Below are positions 16,949-25,520 of a stretch of 64,000 nt of DNA, piece by piece; position 1 is the stretch's first letter, and every line of letters begins with the position of its first letter. The position numbers were made by a program, and so were the translations under genes. The notes beneath the pieces were generated by a model. It was not told the DNA's origin. It did not search any database and saw nothing but the letters and a program-made list of their open reading frames with translations. The stretch comes from an uncultured Opitutia bacterium (GTDB taxonomy: Bacteria > Verrucomicrobiota > Verrucomicrobiia > Opitutales > UBA953): NCBI GenBank assembly GCA_903913915.1, contig CAIWNE010000094.1:124001-188000 (forward strand), given 5' to 3'.

Positions 16949-18192
16949 GACTGCTGTTCCTCCTCATGGCGACCTTGCGTCTGGGCGCCGCCGAGCTGTT
17001 CGTCGCCCCCGATGGCGACGACGCCAACCAAGGCACGCTTGCCCGGCCGCTGGCCGGACTGATGAAGGCCCAGGCGCTGGCCAGGCCGGGGGACACGGTC
17101 TGGCTCCGCGGCGGCACCTACAAGTCGTCTGAGCGGCGAATCGCGCGACTTTACCGTATCTGGGCCTACGTGAATCTTTTCGACAAGAGCGGCGCGGACT
17201 CCGCTCCCATCACTTATGCCGCTTACAAGGACGAGAAGCCTGTCTTCGATTTCGCGGACGTCCGTCCGGCCGACGTCAGGATCAACGCCTTCCAGGTCAC
17301 GGGCTCATGGTTGCGTTTCCGCGGCATCGAGATCGTCGGCACGCAGGTAAACTTCCTGGGCCATGGCCAATCCTGCAACGTCGAGAACCATGGCAGCCAC
17401 AACATCTTCGAGCGGCTCTCGCTTCACGACAGCCAGGCCATCGGCATCTACGCCCTCGGCGGCTCGCATAACCTGTTCCTGAACTGCGACGCCTATCGCA
17501 ACCACGACTACACCTCGGAGGACGGCAAGGGTGGCAACGTCGACGGCTTTGGCTGCCACCCCCGCGAAGGCGATATCGACAACGTCTTCCGAGGATGCCG
17601 CGCGTGGTTCAACAGCGACGACGGCTACGACTGCATCTCCTCCCGGGAAAGCGTGGTCTTCGATGACTGCTGGGCCATGTACAACGGATACTCGCCGGCC
17701 TTCAAATCCCTGGGCGACGGCAATGGCTTCAAGGCCGGGGGCTACGGCGCGGCCACCGGCGGGCAGCTGCCTGAAAAGGCGCCTCGCCATACCGTACGCG
17801 GATGCCTGGCCGTCCGCAACAAGGCCAATGGCTTCTACGCGAATCATCACCTCATCGGGGGGGACTGGTTTCGCAACAGTTCCTATCGGAATGCCTCTGA
17901 TTTCAACTTCAGGATGCGCACCGCGGACAACACCTCCGAGATTCCAGGTTTCGGCCATGCCTTCTCCGGCAACCTGGGATTTGGTTCCAAGCATGGGATC
18001 TCCGAATTGGACACGAAGAAAAACCCTCCGGCTGCCGACGCCTTCTTCTTCGCCCATTCCGCAACGGAGTTCCTTTCGCTCGACGAAGCCCAGCTGACCG
18101 CCCCCAGGAAAGCTGACGGTTCCCTGCCGGACCTGACTTTCCTCGTCCCGAAGAATCCGGATATCCGTCAGCGCTTCGGCGCCACGAAGTAG
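16945..18192 (+). CDS. Secreted family 9 pectate lyase-like parallel beta-helix protein
   Basis: This 415-residue exported protein starts at GTG 16945, overlapping the upstream stop; the first residues form a signal peptide ending near GAAEL. It then shows 'FVAPDGDDANQGT' typical of right-handed beta-helix enzymes. The active-site pattern of PL9 pectate lyases is present: Asp200 in NVDGFGC, Asp225, Asp226 and Asp229 in NSDDGYD for calcium, and the catalytic-type Lys263 in GNGFKAGG. Spacing of these residues is close to that of Dickeya Pel9A as I recall it. It should cleave polygalacturonate by beta-elimination with calcium. Co-transcription with a PEP-hydrolase-like/Tm-1-like pair is unusual and suggests the pair serves uronate or related sugar metabolism (inference). 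Confidence 0.82.
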   Translation: MRLLFLLMATLRLGAAELFVAPDGDDANQGTLARPLAGLMKAQALARPGDTVWLRGGTYKSSERRIARLYRIWAYVNLFDKSGADSAPITYAAYKDEKPVFDFADVRPADVRINAFQVTGSWLRFRGIEIVGTQVNFLGHGQSCNVENHGSHNIFERLSLHDSQAIGIYALGGSHNLFLNCDAYRNHDYTSEDGKGGNVDGFGCHPREGDIDNVFRGCRAWFNSDDGYDCISSRESVVFDDCWAMYNGYSPAFKSLGDGNGFKAGGYGAATGGQLPEKAPRHTVRGCLAVRNKANGFYANHHLIGGDWFRNSSYRNASDFNFRMRTADNTSEIPGFGHAFSGNLGFGSKHGISELDTKKNPPAADAFFFAHSATEFLSLDEAQLTAPRKADGSLPDLTFLVPKNPDIRQRFGATK

Positions 18193-18273
18193 GCCATCGA
18201 AGACCTGACGAGAGGCGGCATCGCATCCTTCATCCTTTATCTGCGGTCGAACATCTGTTGACCTCCCACCACG

Positions 18274-19161
18274 ATGACAGTTCCTCAAGCCACGCGCCGG
18301 TGGGCCTATGCCGCGATGCTCTTCAACGTCGTCGCCTGGGGCATGTCTTGGGTCAACGTCCGTGCCGTGCTGCCCGAGGTCGGCTCCGGACAGCTCGGAG
18401 CCCTTCGCTACCTGATCGCCTCCTCGGTGATGCTCCCGGTCTGGCTGCTTCGCGGCCGTCCCCTGCCCGACCGGGCCGACTGGCCCAAGGTCGCCTCCCT
18501 TGGCCTCTTCGGCTTCTGTCTTTATAACCTCGGCATCAACTACGGTGAACGGACCGTGAACGCCGGCACGGGCTCGATGCTGATCTCCTGCATACCCGTT
18601 CTCGTCATCCTGATCGGCGTGCTGAGTGGACGCGAAAAAGTCGGCCTGCGCGCATGGCTCGGCATCGGCCTCTCCATGGCCGGCGTCATCTTCACGGCCG
18701 CCGGCTCCGAGACTGGCCTGACCTTCAACCTGGGTTCGCTGCTGATCCTCGCCGCAGCCCTCTGCGCGGCCATCCAGACTCTTATCAGCAAATCCCTCAC
18801 CCGTCGCTACGCAGCGGTCGACGTGACCACCTGGGCCATCTGGCTAGGCACATTGGGGCTCCTGCCTTTCTCCCATGACCTTCCCGGAGCGATTTCGCGC
18901 CTGTCAGCGATGGGCTGGGTCCACCTGCTCTTCCTCGGAGTCGTCCCCGCAGCCCTTTGCTACACGATCTGGTCATGGGTGCTGGTCACCCTGCCGATCA
19001 CGACGGTGATGAGCGCAGTCTATGCCATCCCCCTCTTCTCGGTCCTCTTCGGCTGGCTGCTCCTCGGCGAACATCCTTCCCTTATGACCATGTTCGGCGG
19101 CGCCATCACGCTCGCCGGGGTGGCCTGGGTTCAGTCGCTGACGCGCAAGGAGCAATCCTGA
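18274..19161 (+). CDS. DMT-superfamily (EamA) transporter
   Basis: This 295-residue membrane protein has ten predicted membrane segments in two homologous EamA halves. The first half includes LFNVVAWGMSWVNVRAVLPEV and RYLIASSVMLPVWLL; the second includes NLGSLLILAAALCAAIQTLISKSLTRRY and ends VFGWLLLGEHPSL-like sequence (FGWLLLGEHPSLMTMFGGAITLAGV). These are hallmarks of the drug/metabolite exporter family. Substrate is unknown. It begins 81 bases after the pectate-lyase stop on the same strand with no terminator between, so it may belong to the same transcript; that 81-base gap shows nothing else notable. Confidence 0.88.
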   Translation: MTVPQATRRWAYAAMLFNVVAWGMSWVNVRAVLPEVGSGQLGALRYLIASSVMLPVWLLRGRPLPDRADWPKVASLGLFGFCLYNLGINYGERTVNAGTGSMLISCIPVLVILIGVLSGREKVGLRAWLGIGLSMAGVIFTAAGSETGLTFNLGSLLILAAALCAAIQTLISKSLTRRYAAVDVTTWAIWLGTLGLLPFSHDLPGAISRLSAMGWVHLLFLGVVPAALCYTIWSWVLVTLPITTVMSAVYAIPLFSVLFGWLLLGEHPSLMTMFGGAITLAGVAWVQSLTRKEQS

Positions 19162-19199
19162 GGCAGGGACGTCGCGTGATGCCGCTCCTCCGCCCAGGA

Positions 19200-22100
19200 T
19201 TACTTTCCTAACTCAGCCGCCGACCAAGGCGCCGTCCGACCTTCGGTCGCTGCGCGCACGGCCTTGACTTGGTCAGGCGTCACCGCCGGCGCCTTGTTGC
19301 CGAAAGCATTGCGAACGTAGGTCAGGACATCGGCGAGCTGCTGATCGTCCAAGCCCATGGGAGGCATGGGCACGAGGCCGTAATCCTTGGCTTGGACCTT
19401 GGTCGGACCGGCCAGACCATGCATGGTGATACGAATCAGGGTCTGGGCGTCGCCAGCGACCCACTCGCTCTTCGCCAAAGGCGGATAGACACCGGTCAGA
19501 CCCTGGGCCGAGGCTTGATGGCAATTCAGGCAGAGGGCTTCGTAGATGGCCTGGCCCGGTGAGATGACGGCCGGGCCGCTGCTGGAGACCTTCTTGAGAT
19601 AAGCGGCCTGAGTCGCAGGCAGTTCGGCCGAGAGTTTTCCGGCGGTCGGCAAAAGATGACGCACGGTCTGACGTAAGGCGTAATCAAGGAACTTGTCCGT
19701 CGGTTGGTCCACCGCCGCCAAGGCGGTGCGCAGGGAAGCCTGTCCGCCGACATGGCTGAGGGCGACGATGGCCTCGAGACGAACACGCGGTTGCGCATCG
19801 GCGACAGCCTTGGCCAAGCGCATCTGAGCGTCGGGCAACCGGGCCGACCATTCGCCGACGACACGGGCGGCATAGGCGCGGATCCGGAAATCGGCCGAGG
19901 ACTGCAGTCGGTCGAGCAAGGCCGGACGAATGGCTCCATGCGACTGGAGCACGCCCATGGCTTCGAGGAACTGAGCTTCGGGACGATCCTTGGCAAGGAA
20001 CGCATCGGCCGCGGCGACCACCTTGTCCGTCGGACGATAGAATAAAAGACGACGCGCCTGATAACGCGTCCAGCGCTCGGGAGAACCAAGCTGCGCGAAC
20101 AGTTCGCCTTCGGTCATGGAGATCAGGTCCGGCTGCTTAACGGTCGGCAACCCCTTGGCGGCGATACGCCAGATACGTCCATGCGAACGATCGCGACGGG
20201 GGTCGGCGTAGCTGGCCTGGTAATGCCCGATCACGGCATTGAACCAGTCGCAGGCATAGAGGGCGCCATCCGGGCCGACCGAGACGTCGACGGGGCGGAA
20301 GGCCTTGCTGCTCGAGACGACGGGACTGACGATCCGCTCGGTCTTGAAGCCGGAACCATCGTCGACGAAGCGATGCAGGTCCAGGGTGTTGCCGTAATAT
20401 CCGCCGATCAGGGCGGCTCCTTGGAGCTCGACGGGCATCGCCTTGGTGCCGATGATTTCGACCGAATTGGACTTCAGCGGGGAATCGAAGAGCGAGTGCG
20501 TGCCGGCGTATTCGTCGGGGGTCTCGATCGCGCCCAGGCCAGGCAGGCTGTAGTAACCGGCCACGCGGTCGCCGCTCTTATGGAACGGCTGGAAATAATC
20601 GTCGAAGGCGACGCCCCAGCAGTTGTGGCCGGCCTTGCCGTACTGGAAGAACGACTGGAGCCGCTGGTTCTTGAGGTCGTAACGCATCAGGCCCGACTTA
20701 GGCAGGCGGACGATGCCGCGAGGTGTCTCGACCCGGGTGATCGCATGTAGACCTTGGCTCATCCAGAGCGTGCCGTCGGGGCCATGGCAGATCGAATTGA
20801 CCAGCTGGTGCGTATCACCGACCCCGAAACCGGACATGAGGACCTCGGTCTTATCTGCTTTGCCGTCGCCGTCGGTGTCGGTCAGCTTGATGAGGCGATC
20901 GAAATCGCAGACGAGGATGGAAGTGTTGCCGGCTTCGTCGGTCAGAGGTTCGACGCCTTGCACCATCGTCAGGCCTTCGGCGAAACGCACGGCCTTGTCG
21001 GCCTTGCCGTCGCCGTCGGTATCTTCAAGGCGGAGGATGTAGTCGCGCGGCTTCACGCCCGGAACCGCCTGGGGATAGGTCGGGGAGCAGCAGACGTATA
21101 GGCGCCCCTTCGCATCCCAAGCCATCTGGGTGGGCTTGGCCAATCCGAGCAGTTCGTCGGCGAACAGATTGACCTCGAAGCCTTCGGCCACCTTGAAGGT
21201 AGCCTGCTCTTCGGCGGCGGTCATCACCTTCTCCGTGCTGACGACCGGCCCGGCCTGAGGCGCCGGCGGGACTGACTTCTCACCGCGGGCCAAAGACTGG
21301 ATATGCCTGTCCCAGGATGACACCAGCGGCTTATACGCCTCGAAGTTCTCCTTCAACGACGGCGCCGGGCCGAAGCCCTTGCCGTAGTTCTGCGAGATAC
21401 GGTCACCATAAACGAAGGACCAGTTGGCCGGACGCCAGCAATCCGCCCAGAGACGGTTCTTCTCCACGATGGCCGGTCGCAGCTTCGCCGACAATTCGAG
21501 GTTATCAGGCAAACCGAGAGCAAAGGCCGTCTCCTGCCCGACCGTCTCGAGTCCTTTGGGGGAAAGATGCAGGCCGTCGGTCGACGGCTCCCCTTGGGTG
21601 ACCTCGGTCAGATTGACGTAGGGCAATCCACGAAGCTTGGCGATCTCGGCGACCGCGGCGGCATAGTCGGCCAGATCCTTGCGACGGGCCGCGGTCGTCA
21701 GGTCAGGCGGACGACGGGAAGGCATGAAGCCGGCCGGCGAAAGCAGGACGATGCGAGGAGTGTGGCGGGAGAGATCATCGAGCAGGCGATGATAGTCGGC
21801 CTTGAACCGGGCCAAGCCTGCCTGCCCTTCGAGGGCCTCCGCCTGGCCGAACTGCAGGATGAGCGTCGTCGCGCCGGCTGACTCGAGCTGACCCTTCCAA
21901 GGGCCGAAGTTCAGGTCACGCCACTGTTCGTGCACGGTGTCGGCCTCCCATGCCATGGAACGGAAGACGGGGTTTTTCTCGGCGAACGCCGCGGCGATAC
22001 GCGATTCGATCTCCCCGGATTTCGCCTCTCGCACGAAGTTTTCCTGACCGATGAAAACGACGACCTCGTCCTGGTTCAGGTCGAACTTCCCCTCCTGGAA

Positions 22101-22826
22101 AGGTGCGGGAGGAACCCAGCTCGACTTCACTTCGCCGAAACGGCTGAGCACCGCCTCCTTGGTCGTGACCGGCAGGTCGTTGAGCGGGTCGAGGACGATG
22201 TTGCGGAAGTAGACCTGCGCCTTGTTCTTGCCGTGGATCTGCAGGCCGATGAGCCCGTAGGCGTCATCGATCGACGGGTCGGTCTCGGTGTAATCGAGCG
22301 TCGCCTTGCCGTTCAGGAAGATCGTGATGCGCGGACCTTCGGCGCGAACTTCGTAGGTGTTCCAATCGCCGGTCTTCTCCAGCGTCTTGATCTCGGCCTC
22401 GTCCTTGACGCCATAGGCGCCCACGCCGAAGCCGGCCCGGGCCAGGAAGCGCTTGCGGCGGGATTCGTCATAAAGGCAACCCGTGTGTCCGGCGCCGATG
22501 TCGGCCTGATAGCCGGACATCTCGTTGGGCGGATTGGTCATGCGTTGGCTGCGAAACTGGACGCCGCTGTTCACGAATCCTTCCGTACCGACGAGCTTGT
22601 ACTCGAGCTTGAGGCGGAAGTTGTAGTAACTGCGCTTGGTGGTCAGGAACTCGTTGCGCGGATTGCCCTGCAGCGAGCCGCCGACGATCTCGCCGTTCTC
22701 GACGCGCCAGACCTTGGGGTCGCCTTCCCAGCCGGCGAGCGTCTTGCCGTCGAACAGCGTCGTCGGCGCGGCGACAAGGTGGCAGAGGGCGAGGAACAGC
22801 CAAAGCGAAGAGGTCAGTCGAGACAT
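19200..22826 (-). CDS. PVC-type fusion: DUF1080, SGNH-like, propeller, HEAT, cytochrome c
   Basis: From ATG 22826 this is a 1208-residue exported protein (signal peptide SSLWLFLALCHLVAA). Domains in order: DUF1080/3-keto-disaccharide hydrolase (about 20-215, TLFDGKTLAGWEGD, TGDWNTYEVRAEG, FLNGKATLDY); an SGNH/GDSL-hydrolase-like domain (about 245-450) whose first block is FIGQENF instead of GDS but which keeps a DGLHLSPKG block; a TIGR02604 propeller (about 545-920, with two DTDGDGKADK motifs); HEAT-like helices (about 930-1085); and a mono-heme domain with CLNCH at residues 1099-1103. An upstream in-frame ATG at 22892 adds 22 residues lacking signal character. A promoter-like element ends 10 bases before the chosen start. 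Probably periplasmic; likely binds, deglycosylates and oxidises a carbohydrate (inference). Confidence 0.87.
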   Translation of the reverse strand: MSRLTSSLWLFLALCHLVAAPTTLFDGKTLAGWEGDPKVWRVENGEIVGGSLQGNPRNEFLTTKRSYYNFRLKLEYKLVGTEGFVNSGVQFRSQRMTNPPNEMSGYQADIGAGHTGCLYDESRRKRFLARAGFGVGAYGVKDEAEIKTLEKTGDWNTYEVRAEGPRITIFLNGKATLDYTETDPSIDDAYGLIGLQIHGKNKAQVYFRNIVLDPLNDLPVTTKEAVLSRFGEVKSSWVPPAPFQEGKFDLNQDEVVVFIGQENFVREAKSGEIESRIAAAFAEKNPVFRSMAWEADTVHEQWRDLNFGPWKGQLESAGATTLILQFGQAEALEGQAGLARFKADYHRLLDDLSRHTPRIVLLSPAGFMPSRRPPDLTTAARRKDLADYAAAVAEIAKLRGLPYVNLTEVTQGEPSTDGLHLSPKGLETVGQETAFALGLPDNLELSAKLRPAIVEKNRLWADCWRPANWSFVYGDRISQNYGKGFGPAPSLKENFEAYKPLVSSWDRHIQSLARGEKSVPPAPQAGPVVSTEKVMTAAEEQATFKVAEGFEVNLFADELLGLAKPTQMAWDAKGRLYVCCSPTYPQAVPGVKPRDYILRLEDTDGDGKADKAVRFAEGLTMVQGVEPLTDEAGNTSILVCDFDRLIKLTDTDGDGKADKTEVLMSGFGVGDTHQLVNSICHGPDGTLWMSQGLHAITRVETPRGIVRLPKSGLMRYDLKNQRLQSFFQYGKAGHNCWGVAFDDYFQPFHKSGDRVAGYYSLPGLGAIETPDEYAGTHSLFDSPLKSNSVEIIGTKAMPVELQGAALIGGYYGNTLDLHRFVDDGSGFKTERIVSPVVSSSKAFRPVDVSVGPDGALYACDWFNAVIGHYQASYADPRRDRSHGRIWRIAAKGLPTVKQPDLISMTEGELFAQLGSPERWTRYQARRLLFYRPTDKVVAAADAFLAKDRPEAQFLEAMGVLQSHGAIRPALLDRLQSSADFRIRAYAARVVGEWSARLPDAQMRLAKAVADAQPRVRLEAIVALSHVGGQASLRTALAAVDQPTDKFLDYALRQTVRHLLPTAGKLSAELPATQAAYLKKVSSSGPAVISPGQAIYEALCLNCHQASAQGLTGVYPPLAKSEWVAGDAQTLIRITMHGLAGPTKVQAKDYGLVPMPPMGLDDQQLADVLTYVRNAFGNKAPAVTPDQVKAVRAATEGRTAPWSAAELGK

Positions 22827-22836
22827 GGGTTTACGT

Positions 22837-22867
22837 GTTAGGCAATCCGCCCGAGGGTTTGTTCCAA
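22837..22867 (-). promoter_or_regulatory. Promoter-like element before the DUF1080-cytochrome fusion gene
   Basis: On the minus strand, TTGGAA (complement of 22862-22867), a 19-base spacer and CCTAAC (complement of 22837-22842) end 10 bases before the ATG at 22826. The TTTGGGGTTG that leads into the -35 box is identical to the one before the gene at 39342. If used, the message would have almost no leader. Confidence 0.4.
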
Positions 22868-22914
22868 CCCCAAATGAAAACGTTCGCCGCATGATGAACG
22901 TCAGCCAGGGTCGG

Positions 22915-22945
22915 GACTACGTAACGCCCAGTTCACGACGTAGTC
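22915..22945. repeat. 8-bp perfect inverted repeat in intergenic region
   Basis: GACTACGT at 22915-22922 and ACGTAGTC at 22938-22945, with a 15-base loop. It lies about 90 bases upstream of the minus-strand gene at 22826 and 70 bases beyond the terminator of the minus-strand operon ending at 23041. It could be an operator or a fold in an upstream transcript. There is no T-run, so it is not a terminator. Confidence 0.35.
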
Positions 22946-22983
22946 GTGCCCCTGCCCGCAGGCCACCATTCGGCGGGCTGTAG

Positions 22984-23017
22984 ACACAAAAGGCCGGAGG
23001 TATTTCGACCTCCGGCC
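22984..23017 (-). terminator. Rho-independent terminator of the GMC oxidoreductase operon
   Basis: A perfect 10-bp stem, GGCCGGAGGT (22992-23001) with ACCTCCGGCC (23008-23017), 6-base loop. On the minus strand it is followed by TTTTGTGT. It lies 24 bases beyond the minus-strand stop at 23041. Confidence 0.88.
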
Positions 23018-23040
23018 CTCATGACCTCATATCCTCGTGC

Positions 23041-23715
23041 TCAGGCCAGACCCAGATGCTTCAACGCCTCGGGGGTCGGGCCGGCGAAATCGACCGACGG
23101 GACGTTGCCCACGTAGCCGACGTCCTTCATCCCCTGCGGGGTGGTGTAATACCCGCCTGCGGCGAGCGAGCGGAAACGGCCGAAGAACTGCTGCTGCGCC
23201 TTGAATTCTTTCTTCACCGGGGTCTTGCCGCAGATGTCGTCGGCGATCCGGCACTTCTGGGCTTCGTCGAGCTCCGTGAACTTCTTCTGGAAACGACGGC
23301 CGGCTTCGGCGTCGATCCAATCGAGGCCGGAGACGATCACGGGCTTGTCGGCGGCGCAGTTCTCATACGGGGCGCTGATCCATTCGTCGATGAAGTCCTG
23401 GACGCCCAGCTGGGAGGCCAGCTTGTCGGTCGCAGGATTGTCCGGAGGAAGGATGAGGTCGATCAGGGCGATGGCGGCGACGCGCTGGGCAGGCGTCAGG
23501 GTGAGCGGCCAGAGCTCCCCGGCGACATAGGTCTTGTTCAGCACCGGGTCGGTGCCGATGATCTTGCCCGCGCCTTCGATCGCCTTGGCGCCCGGTTCCT
23601 TGGGGGCGCCGAGGAGCTTGTCGGTGACGGCGGCTGCCGCGACGACGGCGCCCATCCACTTGAGGGCGGCGCGACGGTCGATGCGGTTGGCGGGTTCGGC
23701 AGGAGTATGTTCCAT
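23041..23715 (-). CDS. Gluconate 2-dehydrogenase subunit 3-like protein (Tat-exported)
   Basis: This 224-residue protein has a twin-arginine signal (DRRAALKWMG, residues about 13-22, followed by AVVAAAAV). The mature part fits the gluconate 2-dehydrogenase subunit 3 family (PF13618): LTPAQRVAAIALIDLILPPDNPATDKL (about 77-103), then a helical domain with VQDFIDEWI, and a late region rich in aromatic residues (FFGRFRSLAAGGYYTTPQGMKDVGYVG), which is the family's best conserved part. This small subunit accompanies FAD-containing GMC catalytic subunits, aiding export and folding, as in gluconate 2-dehydrogenases and glucoside 3-dehydrogenases. The GMC gene lies immediately upstream (10 bases apart), as expected. 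A strong terminator follows. Confidence 0.9.
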   Translation of the reverse strand: MEHTPAEPANRIDRRAALKWMGAVVAAAAVTDKLLGAPKEPGAKAIEGAGKIIGTDPVLNKTYVAGELWPLTLTPAQRVAAIALIDLILPPDNPATDKLASQLGVQDFIDEWISAPYENCAADKPVIVSGLDWIDAEAGRRFQKKFTELDEAQKCRIADDICGKTPVKKEFKAQQQFFGRFRSLAAGGYYTTPQGMKDVGYVGNVPSVDFAGPTPEALKHLGLA

Positions 23716-23725
23716 GTTCGTAAGT

Positions 23726-25501
23726 TCAGAGGTTACCCTTACGCATCTCTTCGATGAGATGGTCGCTGGCGCGCCAGGCGAGGGCCATGATGGTGAGGGT
23801 CGGGTTCTTGTCCGCGTTGCTGCAGAAAGCGGAGCCGTCGTTCAGCAGCAGGTTGGGAACTTCCCAGCACTGGTTCCAGCGGTTGGTGACGGACTTGGCC
23901 TTGTCTTCGCCCATGAGCGCGCCGCCGACTTCGTGGATGATCGAGCCGGGGGCTTCGATGGCCTCCTCCTTGGTCTTGCTCAGCTTGCTCGGCTTGCCGC
24001 CGATGGTCTCGATGATCATGTGGAAGGTCTGCTCCATATGCTGGGCCTGCTTGAGCTCGTGGTCCGACCACTTCCAGTGGAAGCGCAGGACGGGGATGCC
24101 CCACTTGTCCTTGGTCGTCGGGTCGATCTCGCAGAAGGAATCCTTGTTCGGGATCATCTCGCCACGGCCGGAGAAGCCGATGCCAGCGCCATACTTCTGA
24201 CGCACCTCCTCCTTGTAGCTCTTGCCGTAGCCGGGGCTCGCGCCGCCGGTACCCATGCCGGGCATGCGCCGGCCGGTGCCGAACTCGATGTGGTAGCCAC
24301 GGGCGAAGCCGAGCTTGCTGGCGTCCTTGTACAGCCACCAGGGGATGTAGACGTGATTGCCGGCGCCTTCTTCGTTGTGGACGGGAAGATTCTCGAAAGC
24401 CGGTACGCTGCCGCTGAGTCGGCCGCCGACGGTGTCCATGATGTACTTGCCGACGAGGCCGGAGCCGTTGGCGATGCCGTTCGGGAAGCGGTTGGACTTC
24501 GAGTTCAGCATGATGCGGGCGGTCTCGCCCGAACTTGCGGCGAGGATGACCGCGCGGGCCTTCACGGCACGTTCCTGTCCGCTGGCCTTGTCGATGTAGA
24601 TCACGCCGTTGGCCTTGCCGTCGGCTCCGAGCGTGACCTCGCGGGCATGGGCGTTGCAAAGGATGTCAAGATTCCCGGTCGCGAGCGCCGGAGGCAGGTG
24701 GACGGTGGTCGACTGGTAGTTGGCCTTGATCGCGCAGCCGCGACCGCAGTCCGTGGCCCAGAAGCAGGCCGCTCGCTCCTGCATGGCCTTGGCGAGGATC
24801 TTCTGCGCCTTGGGATTGCCCGGATGGAGGCGCGGCGGGAAGTTGACATGGTCCTGGCGCGTCGAAAGCACGGCGCGATGGATCGGGATCACGGGCAGTC
24901 CGTGCTTGGCGATGTGCTTCTTGACGAAGAGTTCGCCGGCGCGGGCCTTCGGCGGAGGAAGCAACGTGCCGTTCGGCGAGTCAGGCGTGTTCTCGAGGCC
25001 TTCGTTGGAACCGTAGACGCCGACGAGCATCTCGACCTTGTCGTAATAAGGGGCGACATCGTCGTAGCTGATCGGCCAGTCGAAGCCGAGACCGTCCCGG
25101 GAGTAAGGCTTGAAGTCGTAAGGTCCGTTGCGGAGCGAGATACGACCCCAGTGGTTGGTACGACCGCCCAGCATGCGCGGGCGCCACCACTTGAAATGCG
25201 TCTTCGGATCCTCGGAGGCCTGGGTGTAAGGCTCGTTCGGGACTTCCCACCCGCCGTCGACCGTAGCGTCGGCGAAGCCGAAAGGCTTCTGCCGCGTGCT
25301 CATGCCGCGCAAGGGCATCTGGCTCGGGATCTGGAACATCGGGGTCTCGGTGACGGGGTCGTAATTACGTCCGGCCTCGAGCATGAGGACCTTCACGCCG
25401 TTCATGGTGAGCGTGTAGGCGGACTGACCGCCGCCTGCGCCGGAACCGACGACGATGACGTCGTAGATGGGCTGCAGGTCTTTTTCGGAGATGATGGCCA
25501 T
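23726..25501 (-). CDS. GMC-family FAD-dependent oxidoreductase (sugar dehydrogenase-like)
   Basis: This 591-residue protein has an N-terminal dinucleotide-binding motif GSGAGGG (residues 19-25), and the C-terminal GMC_oxred_C domain with the catalytic pair His523 (HEVGGALMG) and Asn566 (NPTLTIM). It is closest in build to gluconate 2-dehydrogenase / glucoside 3-dehydrogenase large subunits, which oxidise sugars with a small subunit 3 and pass electrons to a c-type cytochrome. It has no signal peptide, as in that family, where the Tat-carrying small subunit (next gene) co-exports it. It lies 19 bases after the alpha/beta hydrolase gene. No dedicated cytochrome is in this operon; the heme proteins elsewhere in the window are candidates for electron acceptors (inference). 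Substrate unknown. Confidence 0.92.
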   Translation of the reverse strand: MAIISEKDLQPIYDVIVVGSGAGGGQSAYTLTMNGVKVLMLEAGRNYDPVTETPMFQIPSQMPLRGMSTRQKPFGFADATVDGGWEVPNEPYTQASEDPKTHFKWWRPRMLGGRTNHWGRISLRNGPYDFKPYSRDGLGFDWPISYDDVAPYYDKVEMLVGVYGSNEGLENTPDSPNGTLLPPPKARAGELFVKKHIAKHGLPVIPIHRAVLSTRQDHVNFPPRLHPGNPKAQKILAKAMQERAACFWATDCGRGCAIKANYQSTTVHLPPALATGNLDILCNAHAREVTLGADGKANGVIYIDKASGQERAVKARAVILAASSGETARIMLNSKSNRFPNGIANGSGLVGKYIMDTVGGRLSGSVPAFENLPVHNEEGAGNHVYIPWWLYKDASKLGFARGYHIEFGTGRRMPGMGTGGASPGYGKSYKEEVRQKYGAGIGFSGRGEMIPNKDSFCEIDPTTKDKWGIPVLRFHWKWSDHELKQAQHMEQTFHMIIETIGGKPSKLSKTKEEAIEAPGSIIHEVGGALMGEDKAKSVTNRWNQCWEVPNLLLNDGSAFCSNADKNPTLTIMALAWRASDHLIEEMRKGNL

Positions 25502-25520
25502 GGAGTGGGTGGAGTGAGAA

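Noticed and set aside
18193-18273. A possible small RNA or promoter in the gap between the pectate lyase and the DMT transporter
   Set aside because: No hairpin with a T-run and no convincing -35/-10 pair; TTGACC near 18257 lacks a suitable -10 before the ATG.
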